A DNA stretch of 64,000 nucleotides. It comes from Diplodia intermedia. Its lineage: Eukaryota > Ascomycota > Dothideomycetes > Botryosphaeriales > Botryosphaeriaceae. Positions 56,363-64,000 of the stretch are shown here, one piece after another. A model generated the notes under the pieces. That model worked only from the letters and a program-made list of their open reading frames with translations. It had not been told where the DNA came from and searched no databases. Where the stretch lies: NCBI GenBank assembly GCA_021495925.1, contig JAKEKT010000003.1, positions 372,001 to 436,000 of the forward strand, written 5' to 3'. The position numbers and the translations under genes were made by a program. Positions within the stretch are counted from its first letter, which is position 1, and each line of letters starts with the position of its first letter.

Positions 56363-58482
56363 TTACTTCTTCTCAAAATACTCTTCGACCCTCTCCACAA
56401 GATCGGCTTTCTTTCCCGCGACGGAAATGTGCTTACTGTGCGCCCAGCCTTTCAGAACCTGCACCGTAAGCTGCCAACTTGTCAGCGCGTCGTTCAAATC
56501 ATGTGATCCCTTCATCGAGAACACGTACCTTCGAGATCGTTCCCGTCTCATACTGTCTCTTCATATCGCCGTCATCCATCGAATCCGTCGTCTTCGCCGG
56601 CACAGCTCCGGTTTCGGTTTTCTGCTTCTTGACTGCTGGCTTTGACTCTGCTTCCGGCTGCCGTTTCCTGGATGATTGGGCATAGTTGCGGAATTCCTCT
56701 TCCAGGCTCTGTCCCCACTCGGTGACCTTCTCGCCGACCCGTTTGTCAATCTGACGGTACTTGGGAATAGTCTTATCCTCGGGCTTCTCAGGGAGCTCAT
56801 CTTCCAAAGCTATAGCCTGAAGGATACGGTAGAACCATTGGAGGGCCGGATTCGGATACCTGCTGGGTTCATACTCGCCCTTGGGGAGGGTCAAATTCTG
56901 AACAATCTCGCGCATAATGTCCGTCAGATCATCAGAGGCCCTCACCAGGGGTGTCTCTGGGTTCTGGCGTATGTCATCGACGTAGGGCAGAGGGATGACC
57001 CATAGTCCGGGTGGCCTGACTTGTTCATTGCGTTCTCCGAGCTTCTCCTGGCCGGGGATGATGGCTGCAAGGGTAGGAACAGCGTTCCGACGTGGGACGA
57101 ACCAAGCAATAGCCATCTTTTCCTTCTTCAGCAGGTTCTGCTGCAACGCAGAGAACACGCGGGTGGAGCCAACGAAATCAGCTTCGGTGGGATAAATAAA
57201 CATCGGACTGCGCATGTTGGCCCACTCGGGGAGCATGGATAAAGGCTTGAAGCCAATGATGCGGATGACGGGGTCGCCAAAGTAGCGAATAGCCTTGGTC
57301 TCGTCTTCGGTAAAAGAAACAGTCTCTCCGCCAAATTTGTACGCCTTCCTTATCTCGGCCTTCTTCACCTCCTCGGCTGTGTCCTCAGCAATCTTGGTTG
57401 ATGAGAACATTGCTATTTGCGGTTTCTCTCCGTTCATCCAGACGTAACAGCTCCGAACCTTTTCCTGGCGCCTGATCAGAATGTATCCCTTGATGCCAAT
57501 CTTCAATCCCGGGCCAATCTCGAAGGGTAGTGAGAACAAGGCGCGACGCGGGGCGGCTTTGGAATTGATGTTCGAGACGAGGGCCTGGAGAAGGCTGATT
57601 CCGTCGGTCCTTTCAGCGGCCTGAGCGACTTCGGTGATTGGCGCGGGGGCATCGGGATCGGTAAGAGATTGACGGTAGACAATGTCCTATGTGCGTCAGA
57701 TTTAGCATGTTCCGAAACATTGGAAATTGCCTACATCATAGAATTTCGCCCGGTCGAAGCCGTGGTCTGGATGCGCGATTGGGAAGAGCTCGATGATAAC
57801 TCCCAGATCGTACAGGTCCTTTGCGCGCACAGCAGCAGATTGCCTCAGACTCTTATCGTCGGAATGCGGGTTATCGTTATCCGTGACAATGAACAGTCGC
57901 CTTGACGTGAAGTTGGGCGCTTTTGTAGTGAAAATCTGGTTGGCGCAAAAGAGTACATTGGCCATGGAGACGGACTCCTCCTTGGACGGCACAAGTAGCT
58001 TAGCGGCCTCATCCTCGTCGTCTACGAGGTTGCGCAAGCGCTTCACATCGCTAGCGGCGGGGACATCTAGATCGGTCAGAAGGTAGCAGTGTGGATATTG
58101 CAGTGCTCCACGGGCGCCTAAAGTTTCATCCTGGAACTTTGACTGTTCGGTGCCGAAGAGTAGAACGCCCATCATGTCGTTGGGGTGGGAGATGATGCGC
58201 TGCTGCATAAGCTGGTAGGCGCATTTTAGGGCAGCGGACGTGGGCGAATCGCGATCAGCTTTCTTCGAGTCTGACTGAGGCGGCGTCTTCAGCATCAAGG
58301 GGCTCACGTCGATGGCGAAGAGCACGGCGTCTTTGACCGTCTTGAAGCCCTTTGCTGGCTGTCAGCGCGCGTTTGATGTTGGGCAGAGCGGTGCAACGTA
58401 CGGCCTCGTCAAGGGTCTCCTCCTCCTCATCCTCATCCTCATCCTCTTCCTCCCGGTTGTAGCGCTCCGCTGGGTTGGCCAT
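56363..58482 (-). CDS. KU70: ATP-dependent DNA helicase II subunit 1 (Ku70)
   Basis: Four exons: 58482..58402, 58358..57735, 57686..56529 and 56470..56363; introns 43, 48 and 58 nt; 656 aa. The N-terminus is highly acidic (EEEDEDEDEEEETLDEA), followed by the vWA-like domain starting KTVKDAVLFAIDVSPLMLK, with RDSPTSAALKCAYQLMQQRI and HPNDMMGVLLFGTEQS, which is diagnostic of fungal Ku70. The Ku beta-barrel core includes SYVWMNGEK-like RSCYVWMNGEK and GFKPLSMLPEWANMRSPMFI. The C-terminal arm contains YPNPALQWFYRILQAIALED. The last exon encodes a SAP DNA-binding domain (GWAHSKHISVAGKKADLVER), which Ku80 lacks. With Ku80 it binds double-strand ends for non-homologous end joining and telomere protection. 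Intron 1 has two equally placed splice choices; both keep phase. Confidence 0.95.
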
Positions 58483-59262
58483 TGTGGTGATGCTGTTGCA
58501 GAGTGTATGTGCAGAGTGGATGTGGAGAGGGCGACGCCCCGGCACGTCACCTCACGCCCGCGCGCCAGGCAGCAGCGCGTGTGCACGTGATTTTGAGCAT
58601 GCATGTCTCCCCGCTTCCATAGGTCGACACTTGATCTGAGCGACGACCCTGGGAGCGGTCTGCAACTGTATTTGAACTAGAAGATGATCGGCGGGAGGTG
58701 GATCAACCATGATTGGTCAGAAGGCGTCCGTGTTGGCTGCTTAGTTAGGTCTTCCTTCTCGCCTCGTTTGTTCTTACCAGGCCCTTTTACGTCTCTGTGC
58801 TGTGTGCTCATCACTCTCGGCCAGATGGTCACGCGTAATCGAAACGTGCTCTGGTGGACATGGCTGGTTCACCGACTTGATTCTCGGCTGAACCACACCG
58901 ACCGTGTTGTTGCAGCCCTCGCTGGTCCCAAGGTCAGCTCTCCTACGTCTCGCAATCAAGATTCATCGGGCACACATGGCCTGCGCAGTATCGATGGCTC
59001 TTAAACGCACGCAAGCTGCAAAAATTCAACCATATACTACTACTATTGCACGCCTTGTATCTGGCCTAACCACTTGGCGCACTAAACTTATCGTAACCAC
59101 AGTTGCCTCGACCGCAATTCCGTCGGCCGCGCGGCTTGCGTCGGCTTCTTGGCACGCACCGGCCCGGCCGGACCCACGTGACCCCACCCGCATGAAGAAA
59201 AAGTTACCCCATGTCGAAACCAGCCACAAAAAAGACCCCAAAGCCGGCAAAAAAAGATCGTA
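58483..59262. other. Intergenic, Ku70 promoter and tRNA 3' flank
   Basis: 780 bp. No protein gene; ORF 58904-59263 runs into the tRNA and has no motif. Confidence 0.5.
59249..59255 (-). terminator. RNA polymerase III terminator
   Basis: A run of T residues on the minus strand (A-run at about 59249-59255 on the plus strand) lies within 15 nt of the tRNA 3' end, as expected for Pol III termination. Confidence 0.75.
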
Positions 59263-59345
59263 GGTCCTACCCGGGATCGAACCGGGGTTGCAGGAATGCT
59301 CTGAATGATCAGAATCCTGAGTGCTAGCCACTACACTATAGAACC
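59263..59345 (-). tRNA. tRNA-Gln (anticodon CUG) with 12-nt intron
   Basis: Full cloverleaf on the minus strand. The acceptor arms GGTTCTA and TAGGACC pair throughout with one G-U. The D arm GTGT/GCAC has loop AGTGGCTA. The anticodon stem CAGGA/TCCTG has mature loop TTCTGAT with CTG as anticodon. The T arm is CCCGG-TTCGATC-CCGGG. The anticodon arm is interrupted after position 37 by 12 nt (TCATTCAGAGCA), the canonical site for a nuclear tRNA intron. The mature length is 71 nt before CCA addition. Internal A- and B-box sequences are intact. Confidence 0.93.
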
Positions 59346-60724
59346 GAAGTGTGGCTCAGATGGAGCCATGGTTCCTTTCTAGTACCTGAAAGGCAATTTG
59401 CTCAACATGCATTATATCGACAAAAAAATACTCCACCAGGTTCCATCAGGATACGTCTCTGGCATCATCAACTCAGAAAGTGGCTTATCGAGGGTCGAAA
59501 GCAGGTGGTGTGAGAGTGCTTATCTTTCAGACCCTGGCAAGGCTCGCTTTGCAGCGGAAGAGCTCAGAGGCCGGCTTTCGGGGTTGAGGCTGTCCAACTG
59601 CGTAACACAACCTTATCGGCAACCCTGGTCTCTCCCGGTGCATTGCGTCGTCCCATTCGCCAATGCGTCGCCTTGTGGCGCGCAATCGAACCATTCAGAG
59701 CGCGGCCGGGCCATGCAATCTGACCTCAAACGGAAGCGTCGTAAAGGTTTAGACGTGCGTCGACACGCAACACCACATTATCTAATGGATATCACACTGA
59801 CGTGCTCGCTCACCATTGCGGCGGATGCCCTTGCTGCTGTTCGGCACGACATAATTATCCCTGCGGTGGATGAGCGGCGCCCACGTGAGGATTGCCGAAG
59901 AGATTGCCATGCTCTCAGCCAACGGGAGAGCGATCCTCAGGAGGTGCCTTCCACCCGAACATCACATGGATTACTCTTTGAGGCAAGTCAGCACGACGAC
60001 TGGTCCGCGAGCACCGGCAAGGGACCGCTATGCACACGGCACCGTTCAGGTGGTGGTTGGCTGGTGGTTGGCTGGTGGCGGGCCTCCGTTTCTCGCGCCT
60101 CTCCCTGCGCAAACACTTGCGACACAGCAGCGTTGGGCCGAGATTGGGCTTGCCAACGTGACCTTGGCTGGCAGCCAGCCGGACGGCCACCGAAGCGATT
60201 GGGTAATCGGCCAATGGCAGGGCGCGACTCGGTCAAGGCCAGCTGCGGACTCGGCGGAGGCAGAGGGCGCAAATCCTCGCGTGCGCAGCCGGCGCCGGCC
60301 AACGACGGCGCAATCTCGAGGCAAACCCCACATTCGGCCGAATATCTGACATTCGGAAACGGCCAGATTGGCAGGGCAGGCGCGTGGTGTTGATGGCGGG
60401 GTGGAGCAGGCAGGCGCGCCGACACCGGCAACCTTAATGGCGGCCGTGGCGAGGCGCATCCGCAGGTAGCCGAGCCGGGGTGCGCGCGGCTGGGGCATGC
60501 GCTCGGAGCATCGTGGTCGAGCCGCATCTGAACCAACAAAGCTACCATCCTCCTATAAATCAGCTACGCGTCTACTTCCACCGCCATGCAACGACCCGCT
60601 GTGCAACTTATCCGCCGTCCACCTGCCGCCGACGCCGCCTCTCAGCCAGCTCCAAAACCCGTTTGCCCGGGTTCGCGTCACTGTCCGCCGTAGCATCTCC
60701 AGGCCGCCAATTACCCAATACGTC
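59346..60724. other. Intergenic, promoter of proline dehydrogenase
   Basis: About 1.4 kb. The 331-codon ORF at 59398-60393 has no domain and an irregular composition and is not accepted. A short tandem repeat (unit about TGGTGGTTGGC, two copies) lies near 60050-60080. Confidence 0.5.
60554..60560 (+). promoter_or_regulatory. TATA box of proline dehydrogenase gene
   Basis: TATAAAT at 60554-60560. A start site about 30 bp downstream would fall near 60585-60590, so the in-frame ATG at 60497 would not be transcribed and the ATG at 60725 becomes the best start. Confidence 0.5.
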
Positions 60725-62203
60725 ATGCTCACCACGCTCCGCCACACCCGCACTCTATCGCCCAAGTCCCCGCTCCTCACCCAGCGTGCCGTGCTGGTGT
60801 CGACCCGCGCAATCCACCACAATGCCGGCTTCTCGACAAAGTCGCCTTCGCGGACCGCCTCTCTGGCGATGAAGTCCGGCACAACCGTGCAGGAATCAGT
60901 GCGCTACAGTTCTCAACAACTGTCCGCCATCACCGCCTCGGCCACCTCTTCCGCACCAGCATCGCCTTCCCGTGCGCGCGATGACGCCCAGGATGCTATC
61001 GCCAAGCTCCCGACCGCGTCACTCTTCCGCAACCTCCTGATCCAGAACATCTCCGCCTACCCCGTCATCCTCTCCTTCCTCCTCTCCATCCTCAAGCGTC
61101 ACTCCGACTTCTTCGTCAAGGCACCCATATTCCGCCATGTCATCCAATACTTCTTCTACGCCCACTACTGCGCTGGTGCTACTGGTCCTGAGATCTCGCG
61201 CACTGTCCGGAGCCTGAGGCAAATCGGCATCAAGGGAGTTATCCTGAACTACGCCAAGGAGGTTGACACCCCCGGTGTCGCTGGTGAGGGCCAGGAGAAG
61301 GCTGCTGAATCCCAGAAGCTCCATGAACAGCAGGTGGACCAATGGCTCGATGGCACCCTGAAGACCATCGAGTACGCGCCCAGCGGTGATTACGTCGCCA
61401 TCAAGTTCTCCGGTGCGGGTTCCAAGGTTGTCGAGATGCTCGAGCATGACCAGGAGAAGCCCGACTCGCTCTTCGGCACCGCGCTCAGCAAGGTCTGCGA
61501 GCTGGCGCGCAACAAGGGCGTCAAGCTGCTCGTCGACGCGGAGCACCAGTGCCAGCAGGCCGCCATTGACCGCTGGACCATGGAGCTGATGCAGCGCTAC
61601 AACAGCGGCGCCAACACGGTCATCCACAACACCTACCAGATGTACCTGAAGGCCTCGACCGCCGTGCTCGACGCGCACCTCAGCCGCGCTGCCGCCGAGG
61701 GCTTCAACTTCGGCGCCAAGCTCGTCCGCGGCGCCTACCTGGGCAGCGACCCGCGCCACCTCATCCACGACACCAAGGCCGCGACCGACGCCGCCTACGA
61801 CGCCGCCGCCGAGAAGCTGGCCACCTACCACCTGCAGCAGCCGCGCCCCGGCATCAAGGTCGGCATCGTCCTGGGCTCGCACAACGCCGCCTCGCTGCGC
61901 AAGATCCGCGCCATCCGCCACCAGCAGGCGCAGGCCGGCCAGCCCGTCGCCGACGTCGTCTACAGCCAGCTCATGGGCATGGCCGACGAGCTCTCGCTCT
62001 CGCTGACCACGGCCGACCAGGAGTTCGACCTCAAGGAGGGCGACTGCGACGTCTACAAGTACGTCACCTGGGGCACCATGCAGGAGTGCATCCTGTACCT
62101 GGTGCGCCGCGCCGAGGAGAACCGCGATGCCGTTGCCAGCGCCCGCGACTCGAGGGGCCTCTTCTGGCGCGAGATGAAGAGGCGCATGGGCCTCGCCGGC
62201 TGA
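60725..62203 (+). CDS. PUT1: Proline dehydrogenase, mitochondrial
   Basis: Intronless, 492 aa from the chosen ATG at 60725. The first 35 residues (MLTTLRHTRTLSPKSPLLTQ onward) are basic, hydroxylated and lack acids, a clear mitochondrial presequence. The FAD-dependent TIM-barrel domain includes GIKGVILNYAKE, YVAIKFSGAGSK, GVKLLVDAEHQCQQAAIDRW, NTVIHNTYQMYLK, FGAKLVRGAYLGSDPRH, VGIVLGSHNAAS, VVYSQLMGMADELS and YKYVTWGTMQECILYLVRRAEEN. These are the substrate and FAD contacts of the PutA/PRODH family. It oxidises proline to pyrroline-5-carboxylate, passing electrons to the respiratory chain; length is close to yeast Put1. Proline-catabolism partners (permease, P5C dehydrogenase) are not nearby, so it is not in a prn-type cluster here. 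A longer frame from ATG 60497 lies upstream of the TATA box. Confidence 0.93.
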   Translation: MLTTLRHTRTLSPKSPLLTQRAVLVSTRAIHHNAGFSTKSPSRTASLAMKSGTTVQESVRYSSQQLSAITASATSSAPASPSRARDDAQDAIAKLPTASLFRNLLIQNISAYPVILSFLLSILKRHSDFFVKAPIFRHVIQYFFYAHYCAGATGPEISRTVRSLRQIGIKGVILNYAKEVDTPGVAGEGQEKAAESQKLHEQQVDQWLDGTLKTIEYAPSGDYVAIKFSGAGSKVVEMLEHDQEKPDSLFGTALSKVCELARNKGVKLLVDAEHQCQQAAIDRWTMELMQRYNSGANTVIHNTYQMYLKASTAVLDAHLSRAAAEGFNFGAKLVRGAYLGSDPRHLIHDTKAATDAAYDAAAEKLATYHLQQPRPGIKVGIVLGSHNAASLRKIRAIRHQQAQAGQPVADVVYSQLMGMADELSLSLTTADQEFDLKEGDCDVYKYVTWGTMQECILYLVRRAEENRDAVASARDSRGLFWREMKRRMGLAG

Positions 62204-63125
62204 AAGAAGCTTGGTGTCACTCATCCTTCCATTTGTCGGGATTGATAAAAAAAAATTGAAGCGAAGACCCAAAAAGGAGCCACACGGTCCATGCTCTCCT
62301 ACCAGTAGGAGTGCGCGCCGAGGTATGAAGAGTCGATGGCGCACAAGGCGTTTTCCGTGCAGGAATGCCAGACGCCACGCTGAAAACAACGGTCAGCGGG
62401 GTTCCCTCGGGTGTTGGACAGGCTCAGGGCGAAGGGAATGGGGCAGGAACATAAACTGCGGATACCAAGAAGATTGTAACGAATGAACGGCGAGACGGCT
62501 CTCTGTACAGCAGATAGACAGATAGAGAAATAGAGGTCAATGGCTTTGACTAAGATTGTATGATCCTTTGCTGAGAACTCACGACTTCGGGCCTGTTGCT
62601 TGCGCTAATGGCATGTTGCAAATACATGATAGTGAGTGAGGTGGTTCCTCAATCGGTGCGACTGGCTCTTCCACTGGACACGTTTCAATTCGTTCGTCTA
62701 GAGATGAATGACTAAGAGGTATAGATACCTTAGTCAGAATCGTGTATACAATTTCATGTAGATCGTGAAATCTTACCTCTGGAGGTGTCTCTACCGATTT
62801 AACACTCATGCCTCCATCCGAATATTTGCACAAGCTGCTCATGTCCTCGGCAGAGCTTGGAAGGCTCAATTCTGCTATGTCCCGCTATAGTGCCGGTCCA
62901 CGTGTCGGTAGATGGCGTCGACTGAGGAGACGGGGCAATGGAGCATGAATATCATTCCGAGCATTCCCATCGATTCGTTGCCGTTTGAGATTGATCCTTT
63001 TTTTATCTTGGCAGACCGGCACCACTGGCCAACTTTTGCAATGTACACATATCCTCCCACGAGCCTGTACTTTTTTTTCTTCCCCCCAACCCTCCAGTCA
63101 ATCCGTGTCCCGCCACCCCCCCACC
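62204..63125. other. Convergent 3' spacer
   Basis: About 0.9 kb, AT-richer. A weak minus-strand frame (62579-62842) with intron-like GTAAGA and CTGACTAAG signals is noted under rejected observations. Confidence 0.5.
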
Positions 63126-63728
63126 CTAGTACGCCAACAGCTTGTAGCCCTCCCAGCCGGCCATGCCCTGCAGAGCCAGCTGGATCAACGTCGCCCAGAT
63201 GCCAATCACCCTGCCCTTGCCGTTCTGCACGTCGGGGCGCGTGTAGCCGACGGCGTACAGGACGCGGCCGACGCACCAGAGCCCGCCCATGACGGCGGCC
63301 GTCACGGGCTTGCGCAGGCCGACGGTCAGCATGGCGAAGAGGAGGTTGGTGTGGTTCTCGAGGTAGTTGTAGTGGCCGCGCTGGGCGCAGTTGAAGAGGT
63401 AGAGCGCCTTCCGCTTCTTCTCGTCGCCGTCGGCCGCGTCGATCTGCGCCTGCGTCGCGTACTGGTGCGGGTACGGCACGCCCGCGGCCCGCCGGAAGGA
63501 GCCGACCCGGATGCCCAGCCAGGTCGACACGAAGAGGGAGCCGGTCGCGGCGAGGACGACGTAGCTGCGGGGCCGGGGGAGGTGGTTAGCGATGGAGTGC
63601 TCGACTGGATGAAATGGTGGGCTGAGGTCTGGGGGCGCAATGTGACGAAGAAGATGCCAATTTGCATTGACATGGCAGGGGAAGTCTTACCCGTACTCCT
63701 GAGGAACTGAGATGGTGGCGAAAGACAT
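63126..63728 (-). CDS. MAPEG family protein, microsomal glutathione S-transferase 3 type
   Basis: Exons 63728..63691 and 63564..63126 with a 126-nt intron (GTAAGA donor, CTAAC branch, GCAG acceptor); 158 aa. The N-terminus MSFATISVPQEYGYVVLAAT leads directly into helix 1, as in MGST3. The loop has VPYPHQYA, then LFNCAQRGHYNYLENHTNLL, matching the MGST3/FLAP signature around the glutathione-binding Arg, Asn and Glu residues. Helices TAAVMGGLWCVGRVLYAVGY and WATLIQLALQGMAGWEGYKL complete a four-helix ER-membrane protein. It probably conjugates glutathione to lipid peroxides or reduces them. The first 38 nt are a separate small exon. Confidence 0.93.
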
Positions 63729-64000
63729 GATGTCGGGATATGTGCCCAGTAGATGGTTCGTAGAAAAGGAAGTGGGTTGATGGGTTGGGTGATCGGAGGA
63801 ATTGTTGCTTGCAAAGCTTCAATGCGTCGGGAGAGCGGCCATGGCGGGCTTTTAAGGCTTCAGCGGGATCTAGTGGACCCCTTTCCTCCCCAGTTTCAAC
63901 TGTTTTCCCTGCACAGCTGGGCGCGTCGCGAGAGGCGGCAGGCAGCAACTGCGACGCGTTTGCTGATCAAGCACGATCGGTCGGCGGAATTGATCTATCC
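63729..64000. other. Upstream region of the MAPEG gene
   Basis: 272 bp to the end of the window; promoter-side sequence, no feature recognised. Confidence 0.5.

Noticed and set aside
59398..60393. 331-codon ORF upstream of proline dehydrogenase
   Set aside because: ATG-initiated but without domain, regular codon bias or hydrophobic pattern; overlaps promoter-like DNA and small tandem repeats.
60497..60724. In-frame N-terminal extension of proline dehydrogenase
   Set aside because: The ATG at 60497 lies upstream of a TATA box at 60554, and the extension destroys a clear mitochondrial presequence beginning at 60725.
62579..62842. Minus-strand frame with intron-like signals
   Set aside because: Short, AT-rich, no homology recognised, and the putative 48-nt intron is in frame and stop-free, so splicing gives no support. 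It lies between two convergent 3' ends.
1..64000. CRISPR arrays, rRNA genes, virus-like or bacterial mobile elements, secondary-metabolite core genes
   Set aside because: Looked for and not seen; no direct-repeat/spacer pattern, no rRNA-like sequence, no integrase, reverse transcriptase, PKS or NRPS motif.

Overview
The window is nuclear DNA of a filamentous ascomycete (Pezizomycotina). Evidence: genes lie on both strands without operons, most introns are 43-70 nt with GTRNGT donors and CTAAC or CTGAC branch sites, third codon positions are GC-rich, and the gene set is typically fungal (type 2 hyphal glycosyltransferase, Ku70 with SAP domain, fungal phospholipase D, RRM-PUF protein, mitochondrial proline dehydrogenase). 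A dothideomycete is my best guess because the glycosyltransferase closely resembles the GT2 protein known from Zymoseptoria; this is inference.

Layout. 1-6.2 kb: the 3' end of a phospholipase D gene (+), two unrecognised minus-strand genes, a short inverted-repeat (MITE-like) element, a second copy of that element carrying a decayed piece of the GT2 gene, and a membrane-anchored GH16 gene (-). 7.3-10.0 kb: the complete GT2 gene (+), divergent from GH16 across about 1.1 kb, so two cell-surface polysaccharide genes share one intergenic region. 12.8-14.6 kb: a MOSC/ferredoxin-reductase fusion (-). 17.9-26.3 kb: a dense block of ALG5 (+), intracellular GH13 amylase (-), ferrochelatase (+, divergent from the amylase) and an MFS transporter (+). 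28.2-36.0 kb: gene-poor DNA with one small ORF and one weak spliced candidate. 36.0-41.6 kb: an EST1-like zinc-finger protein and two membrane proteins of unknown function. 41.9-46.8 kb: secreted GH27 alpha-galactosidase (-) and secreted type B carboxylesterase (+), divergent, with a truncated inverted-repeat element between them. 47.0-63.7 kb: housekeeping genes, namely SWR1-complex subunit Swc2/YL1 (-), a Jsn1/Puf1-type RNA-binding protein (+), Ku70 (-), an intron-containing tRNA-Gln (-), proline dehydrogenase (+) and a MAPEG/MGST3 protein (-).

How they fit together: GH16, GT2, ALG5, GH27 and the esterase act on the cell wall, glycoproteins or external polymers. Swc2, Ku70 and the EST1-like protein act on chromatin, DNA ends or RNA. 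Ferrochelatase and proline dehydrogenase are mitochondrial. There is no secondary-metabolite cluster and no operon-like logic. The most unusual structure is the inverted-repeat element family (four copies), one copy of which holds an intron-containing, stop-interrupted fragment of the GT2 gene lying about 5 kb downstream. Gene models were built by hand from splice signals and reading-frame continuity. Every multi-exon model sums to a multiple of three, but none has transcript support.
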